A stretch of DNA of 64,000 bases from Mucilaginibacter phenanthrenivorans (GTDB taxonomy: Bacteria; Bacteroidota; Bacteroidia; Sphingobacteriales; Sphingobacteriaceae): NCBI RefSeq assembly GCF_024721155.1, contig NZ_JAHVAP010000006.1:310001-374000 (forward strand). The letters are read 5' to 3'. The notes below the pieces were generated by a model. The model saw only the letters and a program-made list of their open reading frames with translations, was not told the DNA's origin and made no database searches. Below, in pieces: positions 33,432-42,789 of the stretch; the first letter of the stretch is position 1; each line of letters opens with the position of its first letter. A program made the translations under genes and the position numbers.

Positions 33432-35993
33432 ATGCGGCAATTCCTTGTTATTATTATGGCAGCATTTTGTTTAAGTACCGCTGCCAAACCCAAAGACGAA
33501 CCAAAATTCAATACGCACGATCTTAGTATAACCTGGGAAGCGCTGCAAAATGATTACCAGGGCAAGGCGCAGGCGCTGAATGCCATCACCATTACAAATA
33601 ATGGAAAAACAACCTTTCCTGCTACCGGCTGGAAAATGTATTTCAACTCGGCACGACTAATTGCAGAACAAGCTGTTACGGGCAACGCCACCATCAAATT
33701 CGTAAACGGTGACCTTTTCAGCCTTACACCTACCGCAACTTTTGGCGATATCAAACCTGGCCAATCCGTGCGCGTAGAGTTTATTGACGAGGACCCGGTA
33801 ATTACCGTAACAGACGGCCCCGAGGGTTTTTATGTAGTTTGGGATACCCAACCGGACAAAGGCTACAATACAGGGGCATTTATCATCAAGCCTTTTAAAC
33901 CCAATTATAAAGGACTGATAACACCTGCTATAATTTATGATCTGAATAAAAATATAACCGATGTACCTGAAGCACAGTTAACCAAGGTATTTCCTACGCC
34001 GGTGAGTTATAAGGAGACGGGGGGATTTTTTACCTTACATAATAGAGTATGGATTACCAGTCATAGTTCGGTTGACCAAACAGATTATCTTGCAGAACAA
34101 TTAGCAATATTATTTGGAAAATCGATTCTTCCCGCTCCATCTGAAATTAAAAAAAGACCAAAAATTGGCTACGATATTTTTTTACAAATAGGCCCTGAAA
34201 TAAAACCAGGAGGTTATGAGTTACATGTATCTCCAACGGGAATTACCATCAATGCATCTGATTCCACTGGTATGTTTTATGGAATTCAATCTCTCAAAAC
34301 ACTGATTTCACCTTCCGCTTGGGCTCATCCGCAAAAAGAAATTCAAATTCCATGCGTTGAGATAAAGGATGAACCGCGTTTTGGCTACCGTGCTTTTATG
34401 CTGGATGTTGGCCGTAACTTCCAGCCTAAAAAGGAGATCTTCAGGGTGCTGGACGTAATGGCGCTATACAAGCTCAACGTATTCCACATGCACTTAACCG
34501 AGGATGAGGGTTGGCGTTTAGAAATGCCTTCCTTACCCGAACTTACCGAAGTTGGTGCCAGACGCGGGCATACTTTAGACAGCAAACATTTCTTACCGGC
34601 TTCCCATGGCTCCGGCGGCGAACTGGATAACAAAACAGGTACCGGCTTTTACACCCGTGCAGATTTTATCGAGATCCTGAAATATGCCGATAAGCTGCAC
34701 ATTATGGTTATCCCCGAAATTGAGGCGCCTGGCCATGCCCGCGCCGCTGTAAAATCAATGACCGCCCGGTATGATCGCCTGATGGCTGAAGGTAAAAAAG
34801 CCGAGGCCGAAAAATATCTATTATATGATCCTAACGACAAATCTACATACAGCACCGCCCAATACTGGACAGATAACGTGATCGACGTATCCTTGCCATC
34901 AACCTATAACTTTGTTGAAACGGTGATAAGCGACATAGTGAACATGTATAAAGATGCCGGTGTGCAATTAAAAACCATCAACTTTGGCGGAGATGAAGTT
35001 CCGGCGCATGTTTGGGAGCAATCCCCGGCTTACCTGGCGCTCAAGGCAACTCACTCTGAAATTAAAAGCACCGGCGATCTGTGGTATTACTTTTATGGCC
35101 GCGTTAACCAATTGGTAAAGGCAAAGGGGCTTTACCTGTCGGGATGGGAAGAAATGGCACTGCGCAAAACCGCGCTGGATGGCCAACCTGTTTACGTGCC
35201 CAACCCCGATTTTATGCCTGAGCACCTGCAAGCCGAAGTTTGGAACAATACCCTTGGCGGCGGCAACGAGGACCTGGCTTATAAGCTGGCAAATGCGGGA
35301 TACAAAACCGTGCTTACCTGCGTAACCAATATGTATTTTGATATGGCGCATTACAAATCATTCGATGAGCCGGGTTACTATTGGGGCGCATTTTCTGATA
35401 TAGATAAACCGTTCTCTTTTATCCCGTTTGATTATTTCAAGAATTCAAAGGTGGATAAGGATGGGCTGCCGTTAAACCGTAATATCTTCATCGGCAAGCA
35501 GCGCCTTACCGATTATGGCAAAAGCAATATCCTTGGTTTGCAAAGCGCCGTTTGGGGCGAGAATATTAAAACTACCGATAGACTGGAATATATGCTGCTG
35601 CCCCGCCTGTTAGGTTTTGCCGAACGTGCCTGGGCACAGGACCCTGTATGGGCAACGGAAAAGAATATCGCAAAAAGTGATTCGCTGTATCAAAAGGATT
35701 GGGTGAATTTTTTAAACGTGTTGGGTAAACGCGAAATGCCAAGGTTGAGCTATTATAATGGTGGTTATAACTACCGTGTACCAAAACCAGGTGTTATTTT
35801 GCAGGATGGTAAATATGCGGCCAACATCCAGTTCCCGGGCTTGACCATCAGGTACACCACCAACGGCAAGGATCCGGATGAAAAAAGCAAGCTCTATAAC
35901 GATGCTGTTACAATTGACGGAAGCAATGTAAAGTTCCGTGCATTTGATACTAAAGGGCGGGGTGGCAACGTTTCAGAAGCTGTTACTCCCTAA
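33432..35993 (+). CDS. Beta-N-acetylhexosaminidase, GH20
   Basis: An 853-residue exported glycosidase. A signal peptide (MRQFLVIIMAAFCLSTAA) precedes an N-terminal CHB_HEX carbohydrate-binding domain (about 25-165), a GH20b domain (about 180-310), a GH20 catalytic barrel (about 318-735) and a C-terminal chitobiase-type domain (about 775-853). The catalytic Asp-Glu pair is D521-E522 in NFGGDEVPAHVW. Other landmarks are YRAFMLDVGRNF, HMHLTEDEGWRLEM, VIPEIEAPGHARA and LQSAVWGEN. It removes terminal GlcNAc/GalNAc from chitin oligomers, peptidoglycan fragments or glycans. The GH20b-coding part (about 34010-34345) is visibly more AT-rich than the rest. No SusCD pair is adjacent. Confidence 0.94.
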   Translation: MRQFLVIIMAAFCLSTAAKPKDEPKFNTHDLSITWEALQNDYQGKAQALNAITITNNGKTTFPATGWKMYFNSARLIAEQAVTGNATIKFVNGDLFSLTPTATFGDIKPGQSVRVEFIDEDPVITVTDGPEGFYVVWDTQPDKGYNTGAFIIKPFKPNYKGLITPAIIYDLNKNITDVPEAQLTKVFPTPVSYKETGGFFTLHNRVWITSHSSVDQTDYLAEQLAILFGKSILPAPSEIKKRPKIGYDIFLQIGPEIKPGGYELHVSPTGITINASDSTGMFYGIQSLKTLISPSAWAHPQKEIQIPCVEIKDEPRFGYRAFMLDVGRNFQPKKEIFRVLDVMALYKLNVFHMHLTEDEGWRLEMPSLPELTEVGARRGHTLDSKHFLPASHGSGGELDNKTGTGFYTRADFIEILKYADKLHIMVIPEIEAPGHARAAVKSMTARYDRLMAEGKKAEAEKYLLYDPNDKSTYSTAQYWTDNVIDVSLPSTYNFVETVISDIVNMYKDAGVQLKTINFGGDEVPAHVWEQSPAYLALKATHSEIKSTGDLWYYFYGRVNQLVKAKGLYLSGWEEMALRKTALDGQPVYVPNPDFMPEHLQAEVWNNTLGGGNEDLAYKLANAGYKTVLTCVTNMYFDMAHYKSFDEPGYYWGAFSDIDKPFSFIPFDYFKNSKVDKDGLPLNRNIFIGKQRLTDYGKSNILGLQSAVWGENIKTTDRLEYMLLPRLLGFAERAWAQDPVWATEKNIAKSDSLYQKDWVNFLNVLGKREMPRLSYYNGGYNYRVPKPGVILQDGKYAANIQFPGLTIRYTTNGKDPDEKSKLYNDAVTIDGSNVKFRAFDTKGRGGNVSEAVTP

Positions 35994-36033
35994 CAACTAA
36001 CAGGGGCATTTGAGGTTGCCTTTGTTAAACTTT

Positions 36034-38124
36034 TTAAAACCCTGCGCTAAAGCCAATGTAACAATTGCGTGGAGGCGCAGGGTTAAAGTATCTGCTCCCA
36101 ATAGCATTCAAATCGTTTCCCAGGCTATATTTTTGGTTCAGCAGGTTATCTGCCCCCGCATAAATTTCGAATTTTCCCTTACGGTTAATGCTAAACTGCC
36201 ATCCGGCTTTGGCCTGCAATAAATGATATTGCGCCGCAAATATGGAGTTCGCGTCATTCAAGGCTACGCTTGACGTATAGTTGTATTGCGTAAACAAATA
36301 AATATTTTGCGGGAACTTAAAGGTGATATTAGTAACCAAAACCTGCCCCGGAACTCCCGGAACTTTATTGCCTGAATAATTTTTTGTGGAGTCGCTGTAG
36401 TTTTTGAAAGTGAACTTACTTAACGCTACTGACTCACTAAATTGCAATCCCCTTATAAATCCTGAACTGTTTGGTTTGATAAACCATGTAGTAAAATACA
36501 CTTCAATTCCCGGCTGGCTTGTGCCACCCTCGTTGGTAAAATGCTCGGTTTCGTTCACCTCGTCAACGCCCCTGATAACAATTGCGTTTTGCAGGCGATA
36601 ATAAAATACCGAGGCGTCCAGGTAAGTGCTTTCGTCCTTATTGCGCAGGCGGAAACCTGTTTCGTAATTCCATCCATGCTCGGGCTGTAAGCTGGTGTTA
36701 ATAATATTATCCGTCGGCCTGATCTCAGCAGTAGTTGGTGTTGAATACCCACGGCTTACCGACGCACGCCAAATGAAATCATTAGTAACGTCGTACGAAA
36801 ATGCAATCCTCGGCATCAACTGCGGCGTGAAACTCCGGTTAGTGAAATCAGTCTCAGCGTTTGGGTAAACGTTGCGGAATTTGTAATCGTAAAAGTTCAA
36901 ACTCAAAGCAGCTTCAGCATGGAGCCTTTTATCGATATCGGCGGCATAACGGGTGAAGAAAAAGTGCTGATTGGTATTTACCTTGTCCAGCGTTTGGGCG
37001 GTGTCTCTAACGCCCTTACGGTTGCCATAGTTATTGATATCGGCATTGGTTTGCTGCCATTCAAGGCCGAGGTTAAGCCGCCAGTTAAAATTAGTTTGCG
37101 GTTTACCGGTAAGCTCAAAATAAGTACGCAGGCCATAAGTACCCTCGTAACGCCGCTCGTAATTGGTGATGAACGGGTTTGAAAAATCAACATAGCTGCC
37201 AAAAACGGATAGTACATTCCGCAGCCTGTCGGTAATATGCAGTTCATTCACCAATCCGCCTAAGAGCATTTTTGTGCCGATGGCAATTTTTTGCTGAAGT
37301 GCTCCGGGTACAAATTTGGTGGCTGGCCGCGCCAGCGTAGGGTTGGTTTGATATTGGGCCAGGGTTAACCCACCGGGTGTTTCGTAATTCAGATCGGAGT
37401 AAAAGGCAAGTGCACGCAATTCATCTTTCGCATTGTATTTCCAGCGGTCAGCAGCCTGGATGAAGTGGCGCTGCATGTTGCTGTTTTGCCGGTAACCCGC
37501 ATACGTTTCATAGCCCTGGTTCAGGCTGAATGTTGAATTACCCAATTGCGTTTGTAAAGCAGCATTTTCATGTACCAATCCATAGGAGCCACCGTTTAAT
37601 GCAACCGAAGCAAAACTGCTATCCGAACGCCGGTTTATCGGGCTCAGCAAAACTACCCCGCCGGAGTTCGCGCCGAATAAGCTGCCATCAGGGCCCTTTA
37701 AAATCTCAATATGGTTGATGCTGTTAAAGTCGAGTGCGTTTAGATAGGTATTGCCGCCCGCATCTGTTAGTGAAATTTCATCGTAATAGATCTTTACATC
37801 CCTGATACCAAATGGCGATCGGATCACACTTCCACGGATCGAAAGCCGGTAGCTTCCCGGTGATCGCTCTTCTGCCCTAACGCCCGGCACGCTATTTAAT
37901 GCCGATACAAATGAATTATCCGGCTGTCTACTCAACTGGTCTTTATTAAGCACGCTTGCAGATGCCGGAGCGCTAAGCAAAGGCTGCTCGGATAAATAAG
38001 CCTTGATGATTACCGGATCCAGTACTTTTGAAGTATCTTTTTTGGGGATGTAAATTGAATTTTGAGCGTAAACGCCTGTTGCTACAGCAAGGGCAAAAAC
38101 TAAGCTAAGGCAACGTTTAATCAT
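36034..38124 (-). CDS. TonB-dependent outer-membrane receptor
   Basis: A 696-residue receptor. A signal peptide (MIKRCLSLVFALAVATGVYA) is followed by a plug domain (about 45-160: SAPASASVLNKDQLSRQP, ALNSVPGVRAEERSPGSYRLSIRGS, IEILKGPDGSLFGANSGGVVLL; each read separately) and a 22-strand-type barrel ending in IGFSAGF with a terminal Phe. There is no SusC-style N-terminal extension, so it is of the siderophore/metal or vitamin type; the ligand is unknown. The C-terminal region PRNCYIGFSAGF and DNLLNQKYSLGNDLNAIGSR fit the class. A perfect -7 box lies 17 bases upstream. It converges on the hexosaminidase gene, 40 bases away. Confidence 0.9.
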   Translation of the reverse strand: MIKRCLSLVFALAVATGVYAQNSIYIPKKDTSKVLDPVIIKAYLSEQPLLSAPASASVLNKDQLSRQPDNSFVSALNSVPGVRAEERSPGSYRLSIRGSVIRSPFGIRDVKIYYDEISLTDAGGNTYLNALDFNSINHIEILKGPDGSLFGANSGGVVLLSPINRRSDSSFASVALNGGSYGLVHENAALQTQLGNSTFSLNQGYETYAGYRQNSNMQRHFIQAADRWKYNAKDELRALAFYSDLNYETPGGLTLAQYQTNPTLARPATKFVPGALQQKIAIGTKMLLGGLVNELHITDRLRNVLSVFGSYVDFSNPFITNYERRYEGTYGLRTYFELTGKPQTNFNWRLNLGLEWQQTNADINNYGNRKGVRDTAQTLDKVNTNQHFFFTRYAADIDKRLHAEAALSLNFYDYKFRNVYPNAETDFTNRSFTPQLMPRIAFSYDVTNDFIWRASVSRGYSTPTTAEIRPTDNIINTSLQPEHGWNYETGFRLRNKDESTYLDASVFYYRLQNAIVIRGVDEVNETEHFTNEGGTSQPGIEVYFTTWFIKPNSSGFIRGLQFSESVALSKFTFKNYSDSTKNYSGNKVPGVPGQVLVTNITFKFPQNIYLFTQYNYTSSVALNDANSIFAAQYHLLQAKAGWQFSINRKGKFEIYAGADNLLNQKYSLGNDLNAIGSRYFNPAPPRNCYIGFSAGF

Positions 38125-38141
38125 GGGGTTTTAAAGGAAAA

Positions 38142-38149
38142 CAAAAGTA
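38142..38149 (-). promoter_or_regulatory. -7 element TACTTTTG before the TonB receptor
   Basis: A perfect TAnnTTTG on the minus strand, 17 bases before the ATG at 38124. No exact TTTG -33 is present at 19 to 21 bases, so regulation by an activator is possible. Confidence 0.5.
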
Positions 38150-38239
38150 GCTTAATTTTAAATATGTAGCCAGTTTATTGTTTACCGGAATTGTGGAATC
38201 AATGGGTTAGTTGTGGCTAAAGCCGGTATATTTAGCAGG

Positions 38240-38349
38240 CTGTCACCCTGAGCTTGTCGAAGGGCGATGAGCGCAGTGGCCTGTCCGCGTGCTAAGCAGA
38301 GCGTAAAGGCCTTTGCGCTCATGGTTCGAGTGCCTCACCATGACACCCT
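38240..38349. repeat. Long hairpin spacer repeat, TGTCACCCTGAGC type
   Basis: It begins TGTCACCCTGAGCTTGTCGA and ends GAGTGCCTCACCATGACA. The middle contains ATGAGCGCA and its complement TGCGCTCAT. The ends resemble those of the second unit at 49988-50040. It lies between the TonB receptor and sorbosone-dehydrogenase-like genes. It looks like a dispersed palindromic element. Confidence 0.7.
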
Positions 38350-38377
38350 GTTTTTATCACGTCCCATATTGATCGAT

Positions 38378-39694
38378 CTATTTCACCGCTACCCGCCAAA
38401 TTTTATTACTGGTGTCATCCGCTACCAGTATCGATCCATCCGACAAAACGGCTATCCCGACAGGGCGGCCATAAACCTGCATTTTTACCGGGTCGGCAAT
38501 AAATCCCGTTAAAAAATCTTCGGTTGTGCCCGTAGGTTTTCCGTTGAAAAAAGGGACATATACCACCTTATATCCAACCGGTTTCGAACTGTTCCATGAT
38601 CCATGCTGACCGATAAATGCGCCGCCCCGGTATTTCTCAGGAAATGTCTTTCCTGTATAAAAAGCAAGTCCTAACGACGCAGTATGCGATCCAAGGGAAA
38701 GATCAGGCGTGATAGATCTTTTTACCAGGTCAGGCCGTTCGCCAACATGGTCGGGATCTTCATGCTTACCGAAATATGCATAAGGCCAGCCATAAAAGCC
38801 GCCATCCTTAACACTGGTTAAATAATCGGGCACCAGGTTATCGCCCAGATCATCGCGTTCATTTACAGATGTGAACAACACATTGGTTTGGGGTTCAAAA
38901 TCAATACCGGCAGGGTTGCGTAATCCGCTTGCATAAATCCGTTCGCGCTTTCCATCGGGATCGATTTCCAAAATATCAGCCCGCCGTGCTTCCTCATCCA
39001 TACCATGCTCCGCATCGTTTGTACCGGAGCCAACTGAGATGTAAATCTTGCTGCCATCCTTGTTTGCCTTTAGATTGCGCGTCCAGTGATTATTGTATCC
39101 ACCGGCGGGCAATATCAAAATCTTCTCCCCTGAGCCGCTAATACTGGTTTGTCCGGGTTTATATCTGTATCGCCATAACGCATCGGTATTAGCTACATAA
39201 AACCAACCGTTTAATATCAGCATCCCGTAAGGCTGATTCAGGCCGCTTAAAAAAACTTTTTTAATATCAGCTACACCATCGCCATTGGTGTCTCTTGATA
39301 GGGTGATACGATTGGCGCTTTTATTATAATTCTGCGATTTACTTGCGCCTATAATGTTGGCTCCTACCCTTTTTATTCCGCCAATTTCGGTGTTCGCTTC
39401 TGAGGTAAATACGTCGCCGTTTGGAGCTACATAAATATTACGTGGATTATCCAGGCCTTCAGCATATAAATTCACTTTGAAGCCTGCGGGTGCAACGGGC
39501 ATTTTGCCTTTCGGCCATCCAATTACCTCGCAAAAGTTACGGGTTGATTTGGTTTGATAAGGCGCAGCCAGCTTAACTTGCTGTTTGGCAGGGGTAATAA
39601 TATCATCGGCTTTAGCAGGATCGGGCCTTTTTGAGGAGCACCCTGCAATCATTAATGTAGTTATGCCAGTGAGGACGATTCGTCTTATTATCAT
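38378..39694 (-). CDS. PQQ-dependent sugar (sorbosone) dehydrogenase-like lipoprotein
   Basis: A 438-residue protein from ATG 39694, chosen because a lipobox follows at once (IVLTGITTLMIAGC); the frame is open 39 codons further upstream without coding character. The body is a six-bladed beta-propeller of the GDH/sorbosone-dehydrogenase type: GFKVNLYAEGLDNPRNIYVAPNG, GLNQPYGMLIL, NHWTRNLKANKDGSKIYISVGSGTN, ASGLRNPAGIDFEP, DGGFYGWPYAYFG, GAFIGQHGSWN and GRPVGIAVLSDGSILVADDTSNKIWRV. Members oxidise sugars with PQQ on the periplasmic side; no PQQ synthesis genes are here, so the cofactor may be imported or the activity different. Confidence 0.85.
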   Translation of the reverse strand: MIIRRIVLTGITTLMIAGCSSKRPDPAKADDIITPAKQQVKLAAPYQTKSTRNFCEVIGWPKGKMPVAPAGFKVNLYAEGLDNPRNIYVAPNGDVFTSEANTEIGGIKRVGANIIGASKSQNYNKSANRITLSRDTNGDGVADIKKVFLSGLNQPYGMLILNGWFYVANTDALWRYRYKPGQTSISGSGEKILILPAGGYNNHWTRNLKANKDGSKIYISVGSGTNDAEHGMDEEARRADILEIDPDGKRERIYASGLRNPAGIDFEPQTNVLFTSVNERDDLGDNLVPDYLTSVKDGGFYGWPYAYFGKHEDPDHVGERPDLVKRSITPDLSLGSHTASLGLAFYTGKTFPEKYRGGAFIGQHGSWNSSKPVGYKVVYVPFFNGKPTGTTEDFLTGFIADPVKMQVYGRPVGIAVLSDGSILVADDTSNKIWRVAVK

Positions 39695-39871
39695 GGTTAT
39701 TGATATGATTTTTATTAACCGGGCTGTCGTTTTTTTGTTCCTTACGGGCCACAATATAAGCCAGATGGTAACAATTCCATTAATAAGCAATCGTTTTTGT
39801 ATTTTATACACTAAGTATCGTTAATTAAATTATTTTTGGAATCGCCTTTTATAAACTGTAATCGCCCATTG

Positions 39872-41848
39872 ATGCGTACATCCTGGATAAAACTTTTCTT
39901 GCTTGCCGCTTGCCTGTGCTTTTTTAAACAAAGCCATGGGCAGACACAGGAATGTACCGGAAGTCTTGGCGATCCTGTATTTAAGGAAGATTTTGGCTCA
40001 GGCACAAACCCTGGCCCGGCCCTCGGCAGCGCTGTAACTAATTATCCTTATGTCGGCAGCGATTGCCCGAACGACGGAAATTATACCATCATAAACAGGA
40101 CATCCGGTTGTTTCAGTGGATGGCGCACTATGACTGACCATACCGGAAACCCAAATGGATATTTCATGCTGATTAACGCATCAAGCCAGCCCGGACTTTT
40201 TTACACACAGGCCGTACCAGCCGGTCAGCTTTGCCCCGGGACTCAATACGAATTTTCGGCTTATATAAACAATGTCCTTTTGCCCGGTGGCTGCGGCGGG
40301 GCGGGCGTAAAACCCAATCTCACATTCACCATTCAAAAGCCTGACGGAACTCCAATCGGGCAGCCATACAATACCAACGATGTTCCTTCGGTAGAACAGG
40401 GCCAGGACGGATGGATAAAATATTCAACTTATTTTACCACGCCGGTAGATGTTACCAGCGTAATAGTAAGAATAGTAAATAATAAGCCCGGAGGTGATCA
40501 ATGTGGGAATGACCTTGCACTGGATGATATTACCTTTCGCGCATGTGGGCCAATCATCCAGACCGGCTTTTCATCCGTCACCGGAAAAACAACACAGGAT
40601 GTTTGTTTAAATGACAGCCAAACGGTCACTTTAAAAGCAAAGGCCGATGGTAGCTCCATTTATCAGTGGCAATTTTTTAATACGGTCGGCAATAGCTGGA
40701 CAGACATTCCGGGCGCAAATTCAGATACATATGTACGACTTGCCAATAATTCTGTTGCCGGGACCTATTTATATAGGGTTGGTATAGTTGCCGGCGGTGG
40801 AGATATTAATACGCTCACCTGCCGTACTTACTCTGCCCCTTTGTCGGTAGTTGTGAACGCGCTTCCGGTGGCATCTATAACCCCTCTGGGGCCAGTATGC
40901 GAGGGGACGCCATTAATTTTAACGGCATCCGGTGGTGATACCTATGTATGGTCGGGCACCAACATTCAGAACTCTTCACAAAATCCGCTGGTTATCAGTA
41001 ATGCAACGCTTGCCGATGCCGGAAAATATACCGTTACTCCCTATCGCATTACCCCGAATTCTCAACTTAGCTGTGCCGGCACGCCTGCAGATGTACAGGT
41101 TACCATTACGCCAAAGCCGGTGATAAAAGTGGATGATGTTGCCCCCATTTGTATCGGTGAAACAACCCAGCTAAATGCATCGGGCGGCCTATATTATAAA
41201 TGGACGCCATCAACCGGGCTGGATCATGACGATATTCCAAACCCAAAAGCTAATCCATCGGTAACCACTACCTATAACCTAACCGCAAGTAATAATGCGT
41301 GCAGCGACAATACAAAGTCGGTAACAGTTACAGTGATGAAGCTTCCGACAGCCGATGCAGGCAGCGATAAAAAGATTTTTGAAGGACAATCGGTAAAGCT
41401 GAACGGCACTGTAACCGGCGACAACATAGCGAGTATCTCATGGTTCCCCACGACAGCGCTTGACGATCCTACTTCAGCCACTCCAATTGCTAATCCTACC
41501 GACGATATCACCTACGTTATGACTGTAACCTCCCAAAGCTGCGGCATTGCCACCAGTTTGCCTGTTTTTGTTAAGGTTTATAAGAAAATTGTTATCCCAA
41601 ATACCTTTTCGCCAAATAACGATGGCATTAATGACCTGTGGAACATTGAAGCGCTGTTCACTTATGCGGAGAGCAACATCCAGATTTTTAACAGGTACGG
41701 CAAAAGGGTTTTCCAAAGTACGGGCTATTCAAAGCCGTGGGATGGTACTTATAACGGTTCACCCCTACCCGAAGGCACCTATTATTACATCATCGACCTG
41801 AAAAATAATACGCCAAAACTTTCAGGCTGGGTGATGCTTGTGAAGTAA
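39872..41848 (+). CDS. Secreted Ig-like protein with T9SS type B (gliding-motility) C-terminal sorting domain
   Basis: A 658-residue protein from ATG 39872, 12 codons inside the longer TTG-initiated frame; this start puts a normal signal peptide first (MRTSWIKLFLLAACLCFFKQ, cleavage near SHGQ). Residues 25-220 resemble a cell-surface/SprB-associated lectin-like sandwich (ECTGSLGDPVFKEDFGSGTNPG; DLALDDITFRACGP). Ig/PKD-like repeats follow (VCLNDSQTVTLKAKADG, ICIGETTQLNASGG). The last 85 residues are the CHU_C type B signal (PNTFSPNNDGINDLWNIE, IFNRYGKRVF, GTYYYIIDLKN, GWVMLVK), used for type IX secretion. It is probably a surface adhesin or binding protein; it stands alone. Confidence 0.9.
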   Translation: MRTSWIKLFLLAACLCFFKQSHGQTQECTGSLGDPVFKEDFGSGTNPGPALGSAVTNYPYVGSDCPNDGNYTIINRTSGCFSGWRTMTDHTGNPNGYFMLINASSQPGLFYTQAVPAGQLCPGTQYEFSAYINNVLLPGGCGGAGVKPNLTFTIQKPDGTPIGQPYNTNDVPSVEQGQDGWIKYSTYFTTPVDVTSVIVRIVNNKPGGDQCGNDLALDDITFRACGPIIQTGFSSVTGKTTQDVCLNDSQTVTLKAKADGSSIYQWQFFNTVGNSWTDIPGANSDTYVRLANNSVAGTYLYRVGIVAGGGDINTLTCRTYSAPLSVVVNALPVASITPLGPVCEGTPLILTASGGDTYVWSGTNIQNSSQNPLVISNATLADAGKYTVTPYRITPNSQLSCAGTPADVQVTITPKPVIKVDDVAPICIGETTQLNASGGLYYKWTPSTGLDHDDIPNPKANPSVTTTYNLTASNNACSDNTKSVTVTVMKLPTADAGSDKKIFEGQSVKLNGTVTGDNIASISWFPTTALDDPTSATPIANPTDDITYVMTVTSQSCGIATSLPVFVKVYKKIVIPNTFSPNNDGINDLWNIEALFTYAESNIQIFNRYGKRVFQSTGYSKPWDGTYNGSPLPEGTYYYIIDLKNNTPKLSGWVMLVK

Positions 41849-41920
41849 TTTTTTAAATTGATTGAGTTGGATTGGGTTGATTAGGTTAAGTGGTTGGTGT
41901 TCCTATCGGTGTAATCCCCA

Positions 41921-42445
41921 CTAAAATAAAATAAACTTATCCATCTGTTCTTCGGTGTACTGCAGCGTATCACTTTGATACAGGTTGTTGTGTTCGTCAA
42001 ACTCCTTGTTTATGGAGCCGATGTGGATTTTTAAGGGCATTACTTCCAGGTGCATATAATGACACACGCCGGTAAAATGATCGATACCGCGAATGTTGCC
42101 GTATTTCCCAGACGATAAGCCAACCAGCGCGGCCTTTTTTTCATAGAAACTTCCCGGGAAATCCAGGGCATCAATAAATACTTTCAACACACCGGGGAAA
42201 CTGCCGTTGTATTCCGGGATAATAAAAATGAACTTATCAGTTTTTGAAACAATGTCCTGGATCGGCAAAAATTCCGCGCTTCGTTTCTTGTAGAGATCGG
42301 TTTGAATTAAATTGGGGGGCAAGTCCATCAACGACAAGATCCCGGCCTCCATTCCCTTTTCGGCAAGCCTTTTCTGGTAATATTGAGCCAGCTTAAACGT
42401 TGAGCTATTAGGGCGGTTAGTAGACGATATGATGGTAGTTGTCAT
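41921..42445 (-). CDS. NADPH-dependent FMN reductase
   Basis: A 174-residue flavodoxin-like reductase. The FMN phosphate loop is at the N-terminus (IISSTNRPNSSTFKLA), the flavin-binding motif is IIPEYNGSFPGVLKVFIDAL, and VGLSSGKYGNIRG is family-typical. It reduces FMN, quinones or azo compounds with NADPH in the cytosol; the substrate is unknown. It converges on the T9SS gene and is divergent from parA across a 344-base spacer that holds tandem short-period repeats. The ATG at 42445 is the natural start. Confidence 0.88.
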   Translation of the reverse strand: MTTTIISSTNRPNSSTFKLAQYYQKRLAEKGMEAGILSLMDLPPNLIQTDLYKKRSAEFLPIQDIVSKTDKFIFIIPEYNGSFPGVLKVFIDALDFPGSFYEKKAALVGLSSGKYGNIRGIDHFTGVCHYMHLEVMPLKIHIGSINKEFDEHNNLYQSDTLQYTEEQMDKFILF

Positions 42446-42789
42446 TGATTCAATTAACGATTTAGTGAATTAGCGATTTGGGAACCCACGAAAGAACAAA
42501 GTAAATAAATAATTAGTGAATTAGCGATTGAGTGAGTTAGTGAATGTAATCCAACGCGAAGTTGTTCGTATCACTTAAGCAATTCACCTTTAAATCAATC
42601 ACTAATTCGCTCATTCACTAAATCACTAACTCCCCCCAACTTGTTTGTAAATAGCCAAAACCTGTGGATTTCGGAATTATTAAAATATGTATCTTTATCC
42701 CGCACTAAAAACTTTAGGGAAGGATAAGTTTCTATCCCTTTATTTCGTTGTTGCTAAAAACCCATTTATAAAAAATTTTAACATATAAA
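42446..42789. repeat. Spacer with TTAGTGAATTAGCGATT short-period repeats before parA
   Basis: The words ATTAGTGAATTAGCGATT occur on the plus strand at about 42459-42483 and 42512-42546, and inverted near 42597-42632 (TCACTAATTCGCTCATTCACT). The same words appear at 54601-54640 and 54880-54915. TATCTTTA at 42690-42697 is a plausible -7 box for parAB, leaving a leader of about 90 bases. No parS-like site was seen here. Confidence 0.55.

Noticed and set aside
33432..38124. GH20 plus TonB receptor read as a polysaccharide utilisation locus
   Set aside because: The genes are convergent, there is no SusD homologue, and the receptor lacks the SusC N-terminal extension.
38320..38349. GGTTCGAGTGCC considered as a tRNA T-arm
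   Set aside because: It is part of the dispersed hairpin repeat; no acceptor or anticodon stem can be folded around it.
42459..42632. Repeats before parA considered as a CRISPR array or iteron origin
   Set aside because: Unit length and spacing are irregular, there are no unique spacers of constant length, and the same words occur near ribosomal genes.
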